Source: Acidobacteriota bacterium
Lineage (GTDB): Bacteria > Acidobacteriota > Aminicenantia > S016-38
Reading direction: 5' to 3'
NCBI GenBank assembly: GCA_015486055.1
Contig: WFSJ01000035.1
Coordinates: 1 to 52,137 of the forward strand
DNA length: 52,137 nt
Shown here: piece after piece, positions 9,052 to 18,311 of the stretch
Position numbering within the stretch: position 1 is the stretch's first letter
How the letters are laid out: each line of letters starts with the position of its first letter
Program-made: the position numbers and the translations under genes
The notes under the pieces: generated by a model
The model's input: the letters and a program-made list of their open reading frames with translations, nothing else
Told to the model about the DNA's origin: nothing
Databases searched by the model: none

Positions 9052-9777
9052 ATGAAATTGAAAGGAAAAGTTGCCCTTGTTACCGGGGGTTCAAGAGGCA
9101 TAGGTAAAGAAATAGCAAGAAGACTCACAGAAGAAGGGTCGAAAGTTTGGATAGCTGACATTTCAGAAAAGGAATTAGAGATAACCTCAAAAGAAATAGG
9201 AGCGGTGCCTGTTCTTATGGATGTTTCTTTAGAGGAACAGGTTATAGATGGAATAAAGAAAATAGTTCAAACTGAGGAGAAACTGGACCTCCTCGTAAAT
9301 AATGCTGGTATTACCAAGGATGGACTTCTTATGAGGATGAATTTGGGACAGTGGAATAAGGTAATATCTGTGAACTTAACAGGAACTTTTCTTGTGACGA
9401 GAGAAGCTATAAAGACAATGATCAGGCAAAGATTTGGAAGGATTGTGAACATTGCCTCTGTAGTTGGAGAAATGGGGAATGCGGGACAGGCGAATTATGC
9501 CGCTTCTAAGGCAGGGATAATTGGTTTCACAAAATCAGTTGCCAAAGAAGTGGCTTCGAGAAATATTACGGTGAATGCAGTAGCTCCTGGTTTCGTTATG
9601 ACAGAGATGACCGCCTCTCTCCCAGAGAAAGTGAAGGAAGAGTACTTAAAAAGTATTCCTTTAAGAAGATTTTCAACTCCCGAAGAAATAGCCGGGATTG
9701 TTGCCTTTCTCCTTTCAGAAGAGGCTTCCTACATTACAGGCGAGGTCATAAGGGTAAATGGAGGACTATATATATAA
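9052..9777 (+). CDS. fabG: 3-oxoacyl-ACP reductase
   Basis: A 241-residue short-chain dehydrogenase that reduces 3-oxoacyl-ACP with NADPH. It shows the cofactor motif TGGSRGIGKEIA, LVNNAGITKDGLLMRM, the catalytic Ser136, Tyr149 and Lys153 (IASVV, NYAASKAG), PGFVMTEMT and the C-terminal SYITGEVIRVNGGLYI. The frame is open for 18 more codons upstream into fabH. The ATG at 9052 is chosen because the Rossmann fold starts seven residues later and AGAGGTTGA precedes it. Its position between fabH and acpP supports the FabG role over other SDR functions. Confidence 0.95.
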   Translation: MKLKGKVALVTGGSRGIGKEIARRLTEEGSKVWIADISEKELEITSKEIGAVPVLMDVSLEEQVIDGIKKIVQTEEKLDLLVNNAGITKDGLLMRMNLGQWNKVISVNLTGTFLVTREAIKTMIRQRFGRIVNIASVVGEMGNAGQANYAASKAGIIGFTKSVAKEVASRNITVNAVAPGFVMTEMTASLPEKVKEEYLKSIPLRRFSTPEEIAGIVAFLLSEEASYITGEVIRVNGGLYI

Positions 9778-9795
9778 AAAATTAAGGAGGTAAAC

Positions 9796-10041
9796 ATGAC
9801 AAAAGAAGAAGTCACTCAGAAGGTTAAGGAAATCATTCTTAACAAACTTACTGTAGAGGAAGGAAAGATTGTGCCTGAGGCTAAGTTGATTGAAGACCTC
9901 GGTGCAGATTCCCTTGACATCCCTGATCTTGTTGCGGATTTTGAGGATACTTTTGAGATTGAGATTCCCGATGAGGACCTTGAAAAGATAATCACAGTGG
10001 GAGATATTGTTAACTACATATCCAATAAAATGGGTTTATGA
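9796..10041 (+). CDS. acpP: Acyl carrier protein
   Basis: An 81-residue acidic carrier that holds growing acyl chains on a phosphopantetheine arm. The attachment serine is Ser39 in [11 protein letters not shown]. This differs slightly from the usual DSLDTVEL, with IPD replacing TVE after the serine. The second half, [20 protein letters not shown], is standard. AAGGAGGT lies six bases before the ATG, the strongest ribosome site in the cluster, as suits an abundant protein. The stop overlaps the fabF start. Confidence 0.96.
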   Translation: MTKEEVTQKVKEIILNKLTVEEGKIVPEAKLIEDLGADSLDIPDLVADFEDTFEIEIPDEDLEKIITVGDIVNYISNKMGL

Positions 10042-11285
10042 AGAGAAGAGTTGTAATAACCGGGGCAGGGATAATTTCTCCAATAGGAATAGGTTTAGAG
10101 GAGAACTGGGAATCCCTTAAGAAAGGGAAAAACGGAGTTGGCCGAATAACCCGTTTTGACCCTTCAGATTTGCCTTCTCAAATAGCAGGAGAAGTTAAGA
10201 ATTTTAATCCCCTCAAGTGGCTGGATAAAAGCGACCTGAGGAAAATGTCACTTTTCATCCAGTATGCAATTGCTGCTGCAGATGAAGCCTTCAGGATGTC
10301 TGGCCTCAAGGTTTCAGAAGAACTTGGGGAGAGAATGGGTGTTCTTATCGGTGCAGGAATTGGCGGAATTAAAGAGATAGAGGACAATACTTTACTCCTT
10401 GCCAAAAAAAATTGGAAGAGAGTTTCCCCTTATTTTATTCCCTCAGCGATAATAAACTTAGCTTCGGGGCATGTTGCTATAAGGTTTAAGGCTTATGGCC
10501 CGAATTCATCGGTTGTAACAGCCTGTGCTACAGGAACGCACGCAATAGGAGAGGCTTTTAGAATAGTTGAAAGAGGGAATGCGGATGTAATGATAGCTGG
10601 AGGTGCTGAAAGCACGATCACTCCTTTGTCCGTGGCAGGGTTCTGTTCTATGAGAGCTTTAAGCAGGAGAAACAACGAGCCCGAGAAAGCTTCAAGACCT
10701 TTTGATAAAGGAAGAGATGGTTTTATTATAGCAGAAGGAGCTGGGATAGTTATTCTTGAATCGCTTGAGCACGCAAAGGCGAGGGGGGCCAACATAATGG
10801 GGGAGGTGGTTGGATATGGAATGAGCTCCGATGCTTATCACATAACTGCTCCAGACCAGAGTGGACATGGTGCTGCAAAGGCAATAAAAGCGGCAATTGA
10901 GGATGCTGGAATAGCTCCCCAGAAGATTGATTATATAAATGCTCATGGAACATCCACTATTCACAACGATAGGATTGAAACTCTTGCTATAAAGAAAATC
11001 TTTGGTGACCATGCCTTCAAAATTGCAATTAGCTCCACGAAATCCATGACAGGACATATGCTGGGCGCAGCCGGGGCAGCAGAGGCAATATATACAATAC
11101 TTTCCATATCAAGAAATTTTATACCTCCAACAATAAATCAGGAGGAGCCTGACCCTGAGTGTGACCTTGATTATGTTCCAAACAAAGGGAGGAAAGCTGA
11201 AATTAAATATGCGCTTTCAAATTCCTTCGGTTTTGGAGGGACGAATGCTTCTCTTCTCTTTAGAAAATACGAGGAGGAGAAATGA
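10038..11285 (+). CDS. fabF: Beta-ketoacyl-ACP synthase II
   Basis: This 415-residue condensing enzyme elongates acyl-ACP with malonyl-ACP. Catalytic residues Cys163 ([10 protein letters not shown]), His303 (NAHGTST) and His340 ([12 protein letters not shown]), with Lys335 in STKS, fall at the same numbering as in E. coli FabF. The N-terminal [13 protein letters not shown] and C-terminal [14 protein letters not shown] are typical. It is the last fatty-acid gene of the cluster, and its stop overlaps the start of the LemA gene by four bases. Confidence 0.96.
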   Translation: MKRRVVITGAGIISPIGIGLEENWESLKKGKNGVGRITRFDPSDLPSQIAGEVKNFNPLKWLDKSDLRKMSLFIQYAIAAADEAFRMSGLKVSEELGERMGVLIGAGIGGIKEIEDNTLLLAKKNWKRVSPYFIPSAIINLASGHVAIRFKAYGPNSSVVTACATGTHAIGEAFRIVERGNADVMIAGGAESTITPLSVAGFCSMRALSRRNNEPEKASRPFDKGRDGFIIAEGAGIVILESLEHAKARGANIMGEVVGYGMSSDAYHITAPDQSGHGAAKAIKAAIEDAGIAPQKIDYINAHGTSTIHNDRIETLAIKKIFGDHAFKIAISSTKSMTGHMLGAAGAAEAIYTILSISRNFIPPTINQEEPDPECDLDYVPNKGRKAEIKYALSNSFGFGGTNASLLFRKYEEEK

Positions 11286-11842
11286 TAGGAGTTCTTATAA
11301 TTTTTGCGATACTGGCAATTGTGGTTATATGGTATATAGCCACATACAATAGGTTTGTAAGGCTTCGTCAACGAGTAAAAAATGCATGGGCACAGATAGA
11401 TGTTCAGCTCAAAAGGAGACATGATCTTATACCGAATCTTGTTGAAACAGTGAAGGGATATGCAGCCCACGAAAGGGAAACTCTTACAGCTGTGACTGAG
11501 GCAAGAGCCAAAGCAGCTTCGGCTCCTTCCCCTCAGGAAGCTATAAAGGCAGAGGGAGAACTCACAGAAGCTCTGAGGCGACTTCTTCTTGTTGTTGAAA
11601 ACTACCCCAATCTCAAGGCTGACCAGCACTTTCTGCAACTGATGGAAGATTTGAGAACGACAGAGAACAGCATTGCCTTTGCCCGTCAGGCTTATAATGA
11701 CCAATCAATGGTCTTTAATTCCCAGATAAAGAAAATCCCGGACAGCATAGTTGCATCTCAGATGCGGCTCAAGGAGTACCCATTCTGGGAGATAGAAGAG
11801 GCAGCAGCAGAAGAAAGGGAGGCACCAGAGGTTAAATTTTGA
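11282..11842 (+). CDS. lemA: LemA family membrane protein
   Basis: A 186-residue protein with one N-terminal membrane helix (about 2-20, [17 protein letters not shown]). The LemA core follows: [39 protein letters not shown] and [18 protein letters not shown]. The charged C terminus is Glu/Ala-rich. LemA proteins form helical bundles on the outside of the inner membrane, and their function is not firmly known. They often neighbour HtpX-like M48 proteases, as here, where the next gene begins at a TTGA overlap. Confidence 0.93.
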   Translation: MIGVLIIFAILAIVVIWYIATYNRFVRLRQRVKNAWAQIDVQLKRRHDLIPNLVETVKGYAAHERETLTAVTEARAKAASAPSPQEAIKAEGELTEALRRLLLVVENYPNLKADQHFLQLMEDLRTTENSIAFARQAYNDQSMVFNSQIKKIPDSIVASQMRLKEYPFWEIEEAAAEEREAPEVKF

Positions 11843-13398
11843 AGAAAACCTTCTGGGAAATTCAGCGGGAAAAAAAGAGGGCAATAACTCTTCTTTTCCT
11901 CTTTTTCTTTCCGTTTTTTACCTTTTCCTTGGCAGTATTATTTGAGATTTTAAGATTTTCTTCAGTATCACTGTTTTTTAAGGATGCAAAATTCTCTGAG
12001 TTCTTGATAGTTTCTTCAGTTATATCTCTTATTGTCTTTTTTATATCTGTAAAGGGTTCTTCTGAGGGTAAAATTTACAGGTATCTTGAGATGTTAAACG
12101 CCCAGGTTCCGGATTTAAAGGATATGAAACATCAGCAGGTTGCGAATGTTGTAAGAGAAATGGCTATAGCTGCAGCTGTCCCAAAGCCCAGGGTTTATGT
12201 GATTCCTGTTCTTGGCAAAAATGCTTTTTCTGCTTTCAATATTATAGCTATAACTGAAGGAGCTGTGTCGGCACTTGATAGGGACGAACTCCAGGCTGTT
12301 GTTGCACACGAAATGGCGCATTACTTAAGGGGAGATTCATATTATAAAGGGGTCCTTTCCTCATTTGCTATGACTATAACCTTTTTCCTTACAATTTCAC
12401 TCTTTTTTGCAGGGGGAGATGAAAATTCGGAAAGAAGAGGGTTCGGAGGAGGCTTCATTGGTATTGCAGTGGTAGCATATATCTTCTTAGTCGAACTGTT
12501 CACTAAATTTTTAAATGCCCTAATTTCAAGGAGGATGGAAGACCTTGCTGATGCAATGGCTGTTCAGTTTACGAGAAATCCTTTATCCTTAGCGTCTGCT
12601 CTCTTTAAAGTCTCGAGGGACAGAGTTAGAGGAATTTCACTTCTTACCAATCCAGCTGTTGCCCCTCTTTTTATAGTAAATCCTGCAAGGAAACAAATTG
12701 ACGAAAGTTCAGGAGTTTTTGGGGATATATTCGCTACGCATCCGCCGATAAACAAAAGAATAAATACTCTTTTGAAACTTGCAGGAGTTAGTAGAAAAGA
12801 ACTTGTAGAAAGAACCTCTCCTGTTAGAAATAACAGAGAATGGTGGGTGGAGAAACAGGATGAGAATCTCGGGCCTTTTACTCTTGAGGAACTTCTTGAA
12901 AAAACATGGATAGGGGAAGGAGTGAAAATAAGAGGGAAGGAAGGCGAAGTTAAACTTTCGCAGATTCTCTCGAAATTCAGACCTATAGAAGGCCAATGTC
13001 CGAGGTGTGGTGGGCCTTTATTTAATACCTATTATGATTTTGTTCCCATTATCAAATGTGGGAGATGTGGAGGGATACTTGTGAGAGAGGATAGGATTAT
13101 GAGGATTCTTGCCAGGGGAGAAAATCAAATAACTGAAGCAGAGGAAAAAGTTTCAGAATCCAGTCTTGAAAAGGAGAGGAAGACTTTTTACATTCATGGG
13201 GCATCTCCAGAGGCTGTGGATGCTTCCCAACCTTTGAAATGCCCTTTTTGTGGGGGTGAGATGTGGAGAAAATTCTTCAATTTTATTAATTATGTACCGG
13301 TGGACTATTGTCCCAAATGTAAGTATTATTTCTTTGATTCAGGGGAAATAGAAATGATAATAGCTGGGGTGAAAAGGACTAAATATCTTTACAGGTAG
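11839..13398 (+). CDS. M48 (HtpX-like) membrane protease with GYF-like and zinc-ribbon domains
   Basis: This 519-residue protein has two N-terminal membrane helices (about 17-37 and 51-71), a zinc-metalloprotease core with VVAHEMAHYLRGD (HExxH, about 153-165), another hydrophobic pair, and the third-ligand region SRRMEDLADAMA. FATHPPINKRI closes the M48 domain. Extra modules follow: a GYF_2-like stretch (WWVEKQDENLGPFTLEELL, about 334-352) and two zinc ribbons (CPRCGG...CGRCGG and CPFCGG...CPKCK). The extension of about 200 residues is unlike standard HtpX (about 290 residues). Translation starts at a TTG that overlaps the lemA stop. It is a likely membrane-protein quality-control protease, and the ribbons may sense metal or bind partners (inference). 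Confidence 0.85.
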   Translation: MKKTFWEIQREKKRAITLLFLFFFPFFTFSLAVLFEILRFSSVSLFFKDAKFSEFLIVSSVISLIVFFISVKGSSEGKIYRYLEMLNAQVPDLKDMKHQQVANVVREMAIAAAVPKPRVYVIPVLGKNAFSAFNIIAITEGAVSALDRDELQAVVAHEMAHYLRGDSYYKGVLSSFAMTITFFLTISLFFAGGDENSERRGFGGGFIGIAVVAYIFLVELFTKFLNALISRRMEDLADAMAVQFTRNPLSLASALFKVSRDRVRGISLLTNPAVAPLFIVNPARKQIDESSGVFGDIFATHPPINKRINTLLKLAGVSRKELVERTSPVRNNREWWVEKQDENLGPFTLEELLEKTWIGEGVKIRGKEGEVKLSQILSKFRPIEGQCPRCGGPLFNTYYDFVPIIKCGRCGGILVREDRIMRILARGENQITEAEEKVSESSLEKERKTFYIHGASPEAVDASQPLKCPFCGGEMWRKFFNFINYVPVDYCPKCKYYFFDSGEIEMIIAGVKRTKYLYR

Positions 13399-13435
13399 GT
13401 AGGACTTTTATTATAATTACAGATATGGAGGAAAG

Positions 13436-14050
13436 ATGAAAAGGAAGGAAAGACATAACATTAAAAAGGATGAATTCTCCAGTTTTATGGTGAGTTTTAT
13501 GAAGGCAGCTCATCCCTATTGGAAAGAAATCTCAATCACTCTGGTTATAATACTTGTTGTTCTGATATCGGGAATTTCCTATAAGTCCTATGTTAATTCT
13601 AAAATAGGAAGGGCTAATTTTATCTTAGAAAAGCTTGTAAGCTCTGGGGAGGAAGGCAATTTGAAGAAATTTCCTTCCCCATTTCCCAAGATGGAGATTA
13701 TGATAAAAGCAGAAAAATTAGCTGATAGTGGAAAGATTAAAGAAGCCATAAAGCTCATCAAGCATTCTACTCATAAAGGAATCCTATCTAATTATCTCTA
13801 CTTTATGGAAGGGGAGCTTCTTTACGAAAAAGGGGATTGTAAGGATGCAATTGAATCGTGGAAAAAAGCGAACAGGGATGATGAGAATTTCCCTTATGAT
13901 GCTCTTCTTGCACATATGGGAAGATGCCAGTTTGAACTTGGAAAAGAAAGGGATGCAATTTCAACATATAATCAGATTATAGACCTTTTCCCCAATAGTC
14001 CTTATGTGAAAGAGGCTCAATATAAGGTTGGAAGTAAGGGAGCATCATAA
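13436..14050 (+). CDS. Membrane-anchored TPR protein (YfgM-like)
   Basis: A 204-residue protein with a basic cytoplasmic N terminus, one membrane helix (about 36-57, ISITLVIILVVLISGISY), and TPR-type helices (YFMEGELLYEKGDCKDAIESW; GRCQFELGKERDAISTYNQI) ending in the motif LFPNSPYVKEAQYKVG. The layout resembles YfgM/Tol-Pal-associated TPR proteins, which assist envelope protein folding. The match is by architecture only. GGAGGAAAG precedes the ATG. The stop TAATG shares a base with the next gene's start, implying coupled translation. Confidence 0.8.
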   Translation: MKRKERHNIKKDEFSSFMVSFMKAAHPYWKEISITLVIILVVLISGISYKSYVNSKIGRANFILEKLVSSGEEGNLKKFPSPFPKMEIMIKAEKLADSGKIKEAIKLIKHSTHKGILSNYLYFMEGELLYEKGDCKDAIESWKKANRDDENFPYDALLAHMGRCQFELGKERDAISTYNQIIDLFPNSPYVKEAQYKVGSKGAS

Positions 14051-15237
14051 TGGCGGATGAAGAGCTTAACAAGGAGATACTTTCCTACATTAATTCCCTT
14101 TTACAACAAAGGGAGAAACTTTTAAGAAATGGATGGGAAGAGACAGCCGAATCCATAAAGAAAGCCCTCGATTCTTTTCTCGTGCATTTGAGAGTTGATC
14201 TTTCACCTGAAATTCCTGAAAAAATATCATCTCTTCTAAAAAAAATTAAACTTCCAGAAGAAAAGGGAGAATCTAAGGCAGTGAATGTGCTGGCTGGTAT
14301 AAGAGGAATGAAGGCGGAAACCTCGCAAAACAGGCTTATAACGCATCTCTTTGAAGCTTTATCAAGGATTGTTAATCGTTCCATTTTGTTCGTTCTAAAA
14401 GAGGGGAAAATAATCGGCTGGGATGGAAGGGGATTTGAGGGTATGAGTGAAATTGATTACAGAAGATTGGTCATGCCTTTAAACCCAAAAAGTACCTTTG
14501 GAAAAGTTATTAACGATGAAGAAATTTATATCGGAAAATTCCCCAATGGGATTGAGGACAATAAGGTATTAACAGAATTGGGAAGCAGGGAACCATTCCA
14601 GGCTATTATATTGCCGATGATAGTCAGAGGTAAGCCAGTGGGAATCGTATATTGCGACGAAATTCCCGAGGAGTCTCCGATAAAATATCCTGAGGAGATT
14701 CAAATTCTTGTTGAGTATTCCGAAGCAATGGTGGAACTTCTTCCTGTAAGGGCAAGATACATAAAGGAAAAAGCGGAAAGGAAAACATCCAGGATTTTAC
14801 TTCCTGAGGAAGAAAAAATCAAGGTAACCCCTTCTCCAAGGGCTCCTGTTTCTGAAGAAGATACACTTAAGGGCATTCCAACAATAGGAGAAAGGGAGTA
14901 TGAGGAACCAACCACGAAACCAGCGCCGGAGGTTGTGCCCGAGCTTGAAATTGAGGCCGAGGAACTTTCAGAAGAAGAAAAAGGGCTCCACGAAGTCGCG
15001 AAGAGAAAAGCAAGAGTTCTTGTTTCCGACATCATCCTTTACAACAGGGAAAAGATAGAGGAGGGCAAAAGCAAGGGCAACATATATAATGAATTGAAAG
15101 ATGAAATTACTCTTGCTAAGGAAATTTACAAGAGGAAGGTAAACCCTAAAGTAAAGGAGGACTACCTTTATCGGGAGCTGCTGGATAAGTTAGCAGACGG
15201 AGAGCCATCCCTCCTTGAGGGCTATTCCCTTGGATGA
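14050..15237 (+). CDS. GAF-like domain protein with conserved 'LVSDIILYN' C-terminal helix
   Basis: This 395-residue soluble protein has a helical N-terminal part (1-85), a GAF-like sensor fold (about 95-240; ILFVLKEGKIIGWDGRG, PFQAIILPMIVRGKPVGIVY), an acidic Pro/Glu-rich linker (about 250-315), and a C-terminal helical segment HEVAKRKARVLVSDIILYNR with KIEEGKSKGNIYNELKDE. That tail recurs in otherwise unrelated regulators of deltaproteobacteria and Acidobacteriota, next to PilZ, response-regulator or zinc-ribbon domains, and probably mediates assembly. The ligand and output are unknown. It lies between a TPR protein and a lytic transglycosylase, overlapping the latter by four bases. Confidence 0.78.
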   Translation: MADEELNKEILSYINSLLQQREKLLRNGWEETAESIKKALDSFLVHLRVDLSPEIPEKISSLLKKIKLPEEKGESKAVNVLAGIRGMKAETSQNRLITHLFEALSRIVNRSILFVLKEGKIIGWDGRGFEGMSEIDYRRLVMPLNPKSTFGKVINDEEIYIGKFPNGIEDNKVLTELGSREPFQAIILPMIVRGKPVGIVYCDEIPEESPIKYPEEIQILVEYSEAMVELLPVRARYIKEKAERKTSRILLPEEEKIKVTPSPRAPVSEEDTLKGIPTIGEREYEEPTTKPAPEVVPELEIEAEELSEEEKGLHEVAKRKARVLVSDIILYNREKIEEGKSKGNIYNELKDEITLAKEIYKRKVNPKVKEDYLYRELLDKLADGEPSLLEGYSLG

Positions 15238-16946
15238 AATTTTTAAAGTTCCTGATTTATGCCGCGCTGATTTTAGCTTTGGCATTTTTTTCAATTTTTT
15301 TAAATTATAAACTCTCCTCCAAGAAAATCCGGAAAAGGATTTTCCACCCTCTCGATTATCTTGAGGCAGATGTTAGTAATGAGGCACTCCGATTAAGAAA
15401 AGCAAAAGACCTTTTGCTGTATTCAAAACCTCAGGAAGCCATTAATGAATTATTAAAAGCCAAAGGCAATGAACTTTCATGTTGGAAAGATTATTTTATG
15501 TCAATTGCCAGAATCCAAAGCGGAGAATCCTCGGGATGGAAGGAACTCCTCAATATAGGGGATAATTGTGCTTCCCGTATTTTCGCCCTTAAGTATGTAG
15601 CCAGAAATTGTAGAGATCCTGGGATTTTAAGAGAAGCTATTGGGAAACTCCCCGAAGGGGAAATTTCCCTTATTGCCAAATGGCGAGCAGGCAACAGGAA
15701 AGCAGGGGAAGATCTTTATTGCCACTATCCTGAGACAGCCCAGGAACTTGGAATAGTTGGCAAAGCAGATAAGAATTGCTACAGGGAAAGGTTTAATATC
15801 TTTTCTTCCATGGGGAAATGGAATAAAGCCTTAAGAGAAGCCTTGCACCTTGATAGACTTTCAAGAGCGAAGAGCTATTTTTATTTAAGGAAATACAGAA
15901 AAGTTGTTCGTCTTTTACGAAGGCCAACCAATAGAGAAGAAGTTTATCTCCTTTTCAAGTCCTATATTAGATTATCGCAACTCAATAAGGCAGAAAAGCT
16001 TAAGATTAAGATGGAGAGATATGGACTTTCGGAAGATTTCCTATGGCAGGAAGCCATGTTTTATTATCCTCAAGATAAAGGATTTTTCCTTATGGGAAAG
16101 TACCTGAAAAAATATCCTCATGGAAAATACTCAGAAGAAATCTCAAGGTATATAACCCTCAGGGGAATGTGCATTAGTGGGGAGAGATATGATGAGGGAA
16201 AAGAGGGCGTATCCACCCTTTTTAATCTTTCTGACCCCTCAGACTTTGAGCTGAAGCACATGAGAAAAGCTGCGCTTTTGAAATCTGTTTTTTTATATAA
16301 GGAAGCAATAGGGGAAATAGAATTTCTGAGGAGAAAAAATGACTCTCCTTTACTTCTTTATCTTGAGGGTGCATTGAAAGAGGCATCAGGTGATTTACTT
16401 TCGGGCCTAAAGATGGTAAGGAAAGCATTTGGTGGCAAAGAGGTGTCAGACGGAAGAACTCTAAGCCTTTTTTATCCCCTCCCCTTAAGGGATAGGATAT
16501 GGAAACTTGCAAAAAGGAATGGAATTGACCCGTTTCTCCTCGCGGCTTTAATTCATCAGGAGAGCCTTTTTAATCCGGAGGCTATTTCCTCTGCTGGAGC
16601 AGTTGGTTTAATGCAAATTATGAGGAGAACATTTAAAAGCACGGTAAAACGGATGGGTGGAGAGTTTTCAAATCCCTATGACCCCGAGGAAAACTTGAAG
16701 GTAGGAATAAGACATTTTTCTGAACTTTTGAATTATTATGGTTCGGTTCCCCTTGCCCTTGCCGCATATAACGCGGGAAGAGAAAAGGTGGACAGATGGT
16801 TGGGTTACCTCAAGTGCAAGGACCCAATGGTATTTATTGAGCTTATTCCCATTAAACAAACAAGAAGTTATGTAAAAATGATCATGCATAAATGGAAAAT
16901 TTACAGGAGGATATATGAAGAAAGTGGGCCTGATTTTCGGAGGTAG
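15234..16946 (+). CDS. slt: Soluble-type lytic murein transglycosylase
   Basis: A 570-residue envelope enzyme with an N-terminal membrane/signal helix (about 5-23) and a long alpha-helical, TPR-like region (about 50-410), as in the Slt70 superhelix. The C-terminal SLT domain runs from about 420 to 560. The catalytic glutamate is in LAALIHQESLFNPEAIS, followed by SAGAVGLMQIMRRTF, NLKVGIRHF and ALAAYNAGREKVDRWL. It cleaves glycan strands to 1,6-anhydro-muropeptides. The last 32 bases overlap the ddl start. Length and order match the Slt family. Confidence 0.92.
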   Translation: MKFLKFLIYAALILALAFFSIFLNYKLSSKKIRKRIFHPLDYLEADVSNEALRLRKAKDLLLYSKPQEAINELLKAKGNELSCWKDYFMSIARIQSGESSGWKELLNIGDNCASRIFALKYVARNCRDPGILREAIGKLPEGEISLIAKWRAGNRKAGEDLYCHYPETAQELGIVGKADKNCYRERFNIFSSMGKWNKALREALHLDRLSRAKSYFYLRKYRKVVRLLRRPTNREEVYLLFKSYIRLSQLNKAEKLKIKMERYGLSEDFLWQEAMFYYPQDKGFFLMGKYLKKYPHGKYSEEISRYITLRGMCISGERYDEGKEGVSTLFNLSDPSDFELKHMRKAALLKSVFLYKEAIGEIEFLRRKNDSPLLLYLEGALKEASGDLLSGLKMVRKAFGGKEVSDGRTLSLFYPLPLRDRIWKLAKRNGIDPFLLAALIHQESLFNPEAISSAGAVGLMQIMRRTFKSTVKRMGGEFSNPYDPEENLKVGIRHFSELLNYYGSVPLALAAYNAGREKVDRWLGYLKCKDPMVFIELIPIKQTRSYVKMIMHKWKIYRRIYEESGPDFRR

Positions 16947-17913
16947 GTCTTCAGAGCATGAAATATCAATAGTTTCTGCCACATCTGTTTTTAAACACTT
17001 TCCAGACAAATATCAAGCTGTTCCAATATTCATAACAAAAGAAGGAAAATGGAAATTTGTTAGATCCCCATGGGAACTTGAGGGAGAAGAATATCCTTTT
17101 CTACCTTGGGAGGGAAAGGATATAAAGGAAAAGATAGATATATATTTTCCTCTGCTTCATGGGCCCTATGGGGAAGATGGGACCATTCAAGGTCTTTTAG
17201 AACTGGCGGATATTCCATATGTTGGTTCAGGAGTCATAGGTTCAGCCATAGGCATGGACAAATCCTATATGAAAATGGCTTTTGAGAAGGAGCATTTACC
17301 TGTTCTTCCTTACAAAGTTATAAGGAAATGGGAAAATTTTGACCAGGAGGAGATAAGAAATAGATTTAAACTCCCTGTTTTTGTTAAACCTTCAAGTCTT
17401 GGTTCCAGCGTGGGAATAACAAAGGTGAAAGAATGGAATGCTCTTGAGGAAGCCGTGAAAGAAGCCTTCTTTTATGATTATAAGATATTGATAGAAATGG
17501 GTATTGAAGGAAGGGAAATAGAGTGCTCTGTTTTAGGGAACGAAAACCCTGTTGCCTCTTCTCCAGGGGAGATAATTCCTTACAGGGAATTTTATGACTA
17601 CAGGGACAAGTATGTTGATGGGAAAACCGAGTTTAAGATACCTGTGAGCCTTCCAGAGCGTATTGAGGGTAAAATAAGGGAATATGCAATAAGGGCTTTT
17701 AAGTCCATTGAGGCATGGGGATTTGCAAGGGTAGACTTCTTTCTTTTGGACGACAATATTTATGTTAATGAAATAAATACAATCCCTGGTTTTACGGAAA
17801 TAAGTATGTTTCCAAAACTATGGGAGGTTAGCGGAATTACCTTTGAGAAATTGATAGAAAAGCTAATTGAGCTTGGTTTTGAGAGGCAAAGGAAATGGAA
17901 AATGGCAGGATAA
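16915..17913 (+). CDS. ddl: D-alanine--D-alanine ligase
   Basis: This 332-residue ATP-grasp enzyme makes the D-Ala-D-Ala end of peptidoglycan precursors. Motifs are GGRSSEHEISIVSA, LHGPYGEDGTIQGLLEL, VKPSSLGSSVGITKV, the specificity loop with YRDKYVDGKTEF and the metal-site EINTIPGFTEISMFP. The YDYRDKY loop argues for D-Ala-D-Ala and against a VanA-type D-Ala-D-lactate ligase. The ATG at 16915 follows AGGAGGATAT inside slt. The end overlaps ruvX by 19 bases. Confidence 0.95.
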   Translation: MKKVGLIFGGRSSEHEISIVSATSVFKHFPDKYQAVPIFITKEGKWKFVRSPWELEGEEYPFLPWEGKDIKEKIDIYFPLLHGPYGEDGTIQGLLELADIPYVGSGVIGSAIGMDKSYMKMAFEKEHLPVLPYKVIRKWENFDQEEIRNRFKLPVFVKPSSLGSSVGITKVKEWNALEEAVKEAFFYDYKILIEMGIEGREIECSVLGNENPVASSPGEIIPYREFYDYRDKYVDGKTEFKIPVSLPERIEGKIREYAIRAFKSIEAWGFARVDFFLLDDNIYVNEINTIPGFTEISMFPKLWEVSGITFEKLIEKLIELGFERQRKWKMAG

Positions 17914-18311
17914 TCTCTCTGGATGTCGGGGACAAAAGGGTAGGAATAGCAGTTAGTGATCCAACATCCACCATCGTTTCCCCTCTTGAGACTTATACAA
18001 GAAAAAAAGATGAGGAGGATATAAAATACATATATGATTTATACTTAGAAATTGAGGCCACAAAGATCGTCGTGGGTCTTCCTCTTCTTCTCAGCGGTAA
18101 AGAAGGGACTCAAGCCCAAAAGACAAGGAGATTTGCTGATAAGCTGTCTCAACTCGGAGTGAAAATTGAATTTTGGGACGAAAGGCTGTCTACCAATGAA
18201 GCAGAGGATTTTCTTAAGGAGAGGATAAAAAACTGGAGGGATAGGAAAATTAAAATGGATAGCATTGCTGCTGCTATAATACTTGAGGATTATTTGAAGG
18301 AGAAAAATTGA
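17895..18311 (+). CDS. ruvX: Putative Holliday-junction resolvase / pre-16S rRNA nuclease YqgF
   Basis: A 138-residue RNase H-fold nuclease. It shows the opening IISLDVGDKRVGIAVSD, the core VVGLPLLLSG, the catalytic ELS/DERLST segment FWDERLSTNEAEDFL, and the C-terminal KMDSIAAAIILEDYL with the final Asp. The family trims the 5' end of 16S rRNA in E. coli and is also called a Holliday-junction resolvase. It starts inside ddl, and its stop overlaps the mltG start (TTGA). The ruvX-mltG pairing is common. Confidence 0.93.
   Translation: MENGRIISLDVGDKRVGIAVSDPTSTIVSPLETYTRKKDEEDIKYIYDLYLEIEATKIVVGLPLLLSGKEGTQAQKTRRFADKLSQLGVKIEFWDERLSTNEAEDFLKERIKNWRDRKIKMDSIAAAIILEDYLKEKN

Noticed and set aside
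16915-17913. D-Ala-D-lactate (vancomycin-resistance-type) ligase
   Set aside because: The specificity loop keeps the YDYRDKY form of ordinary D-Ala-D-Ala ligases, and no VanH or VanX genes are nearby.
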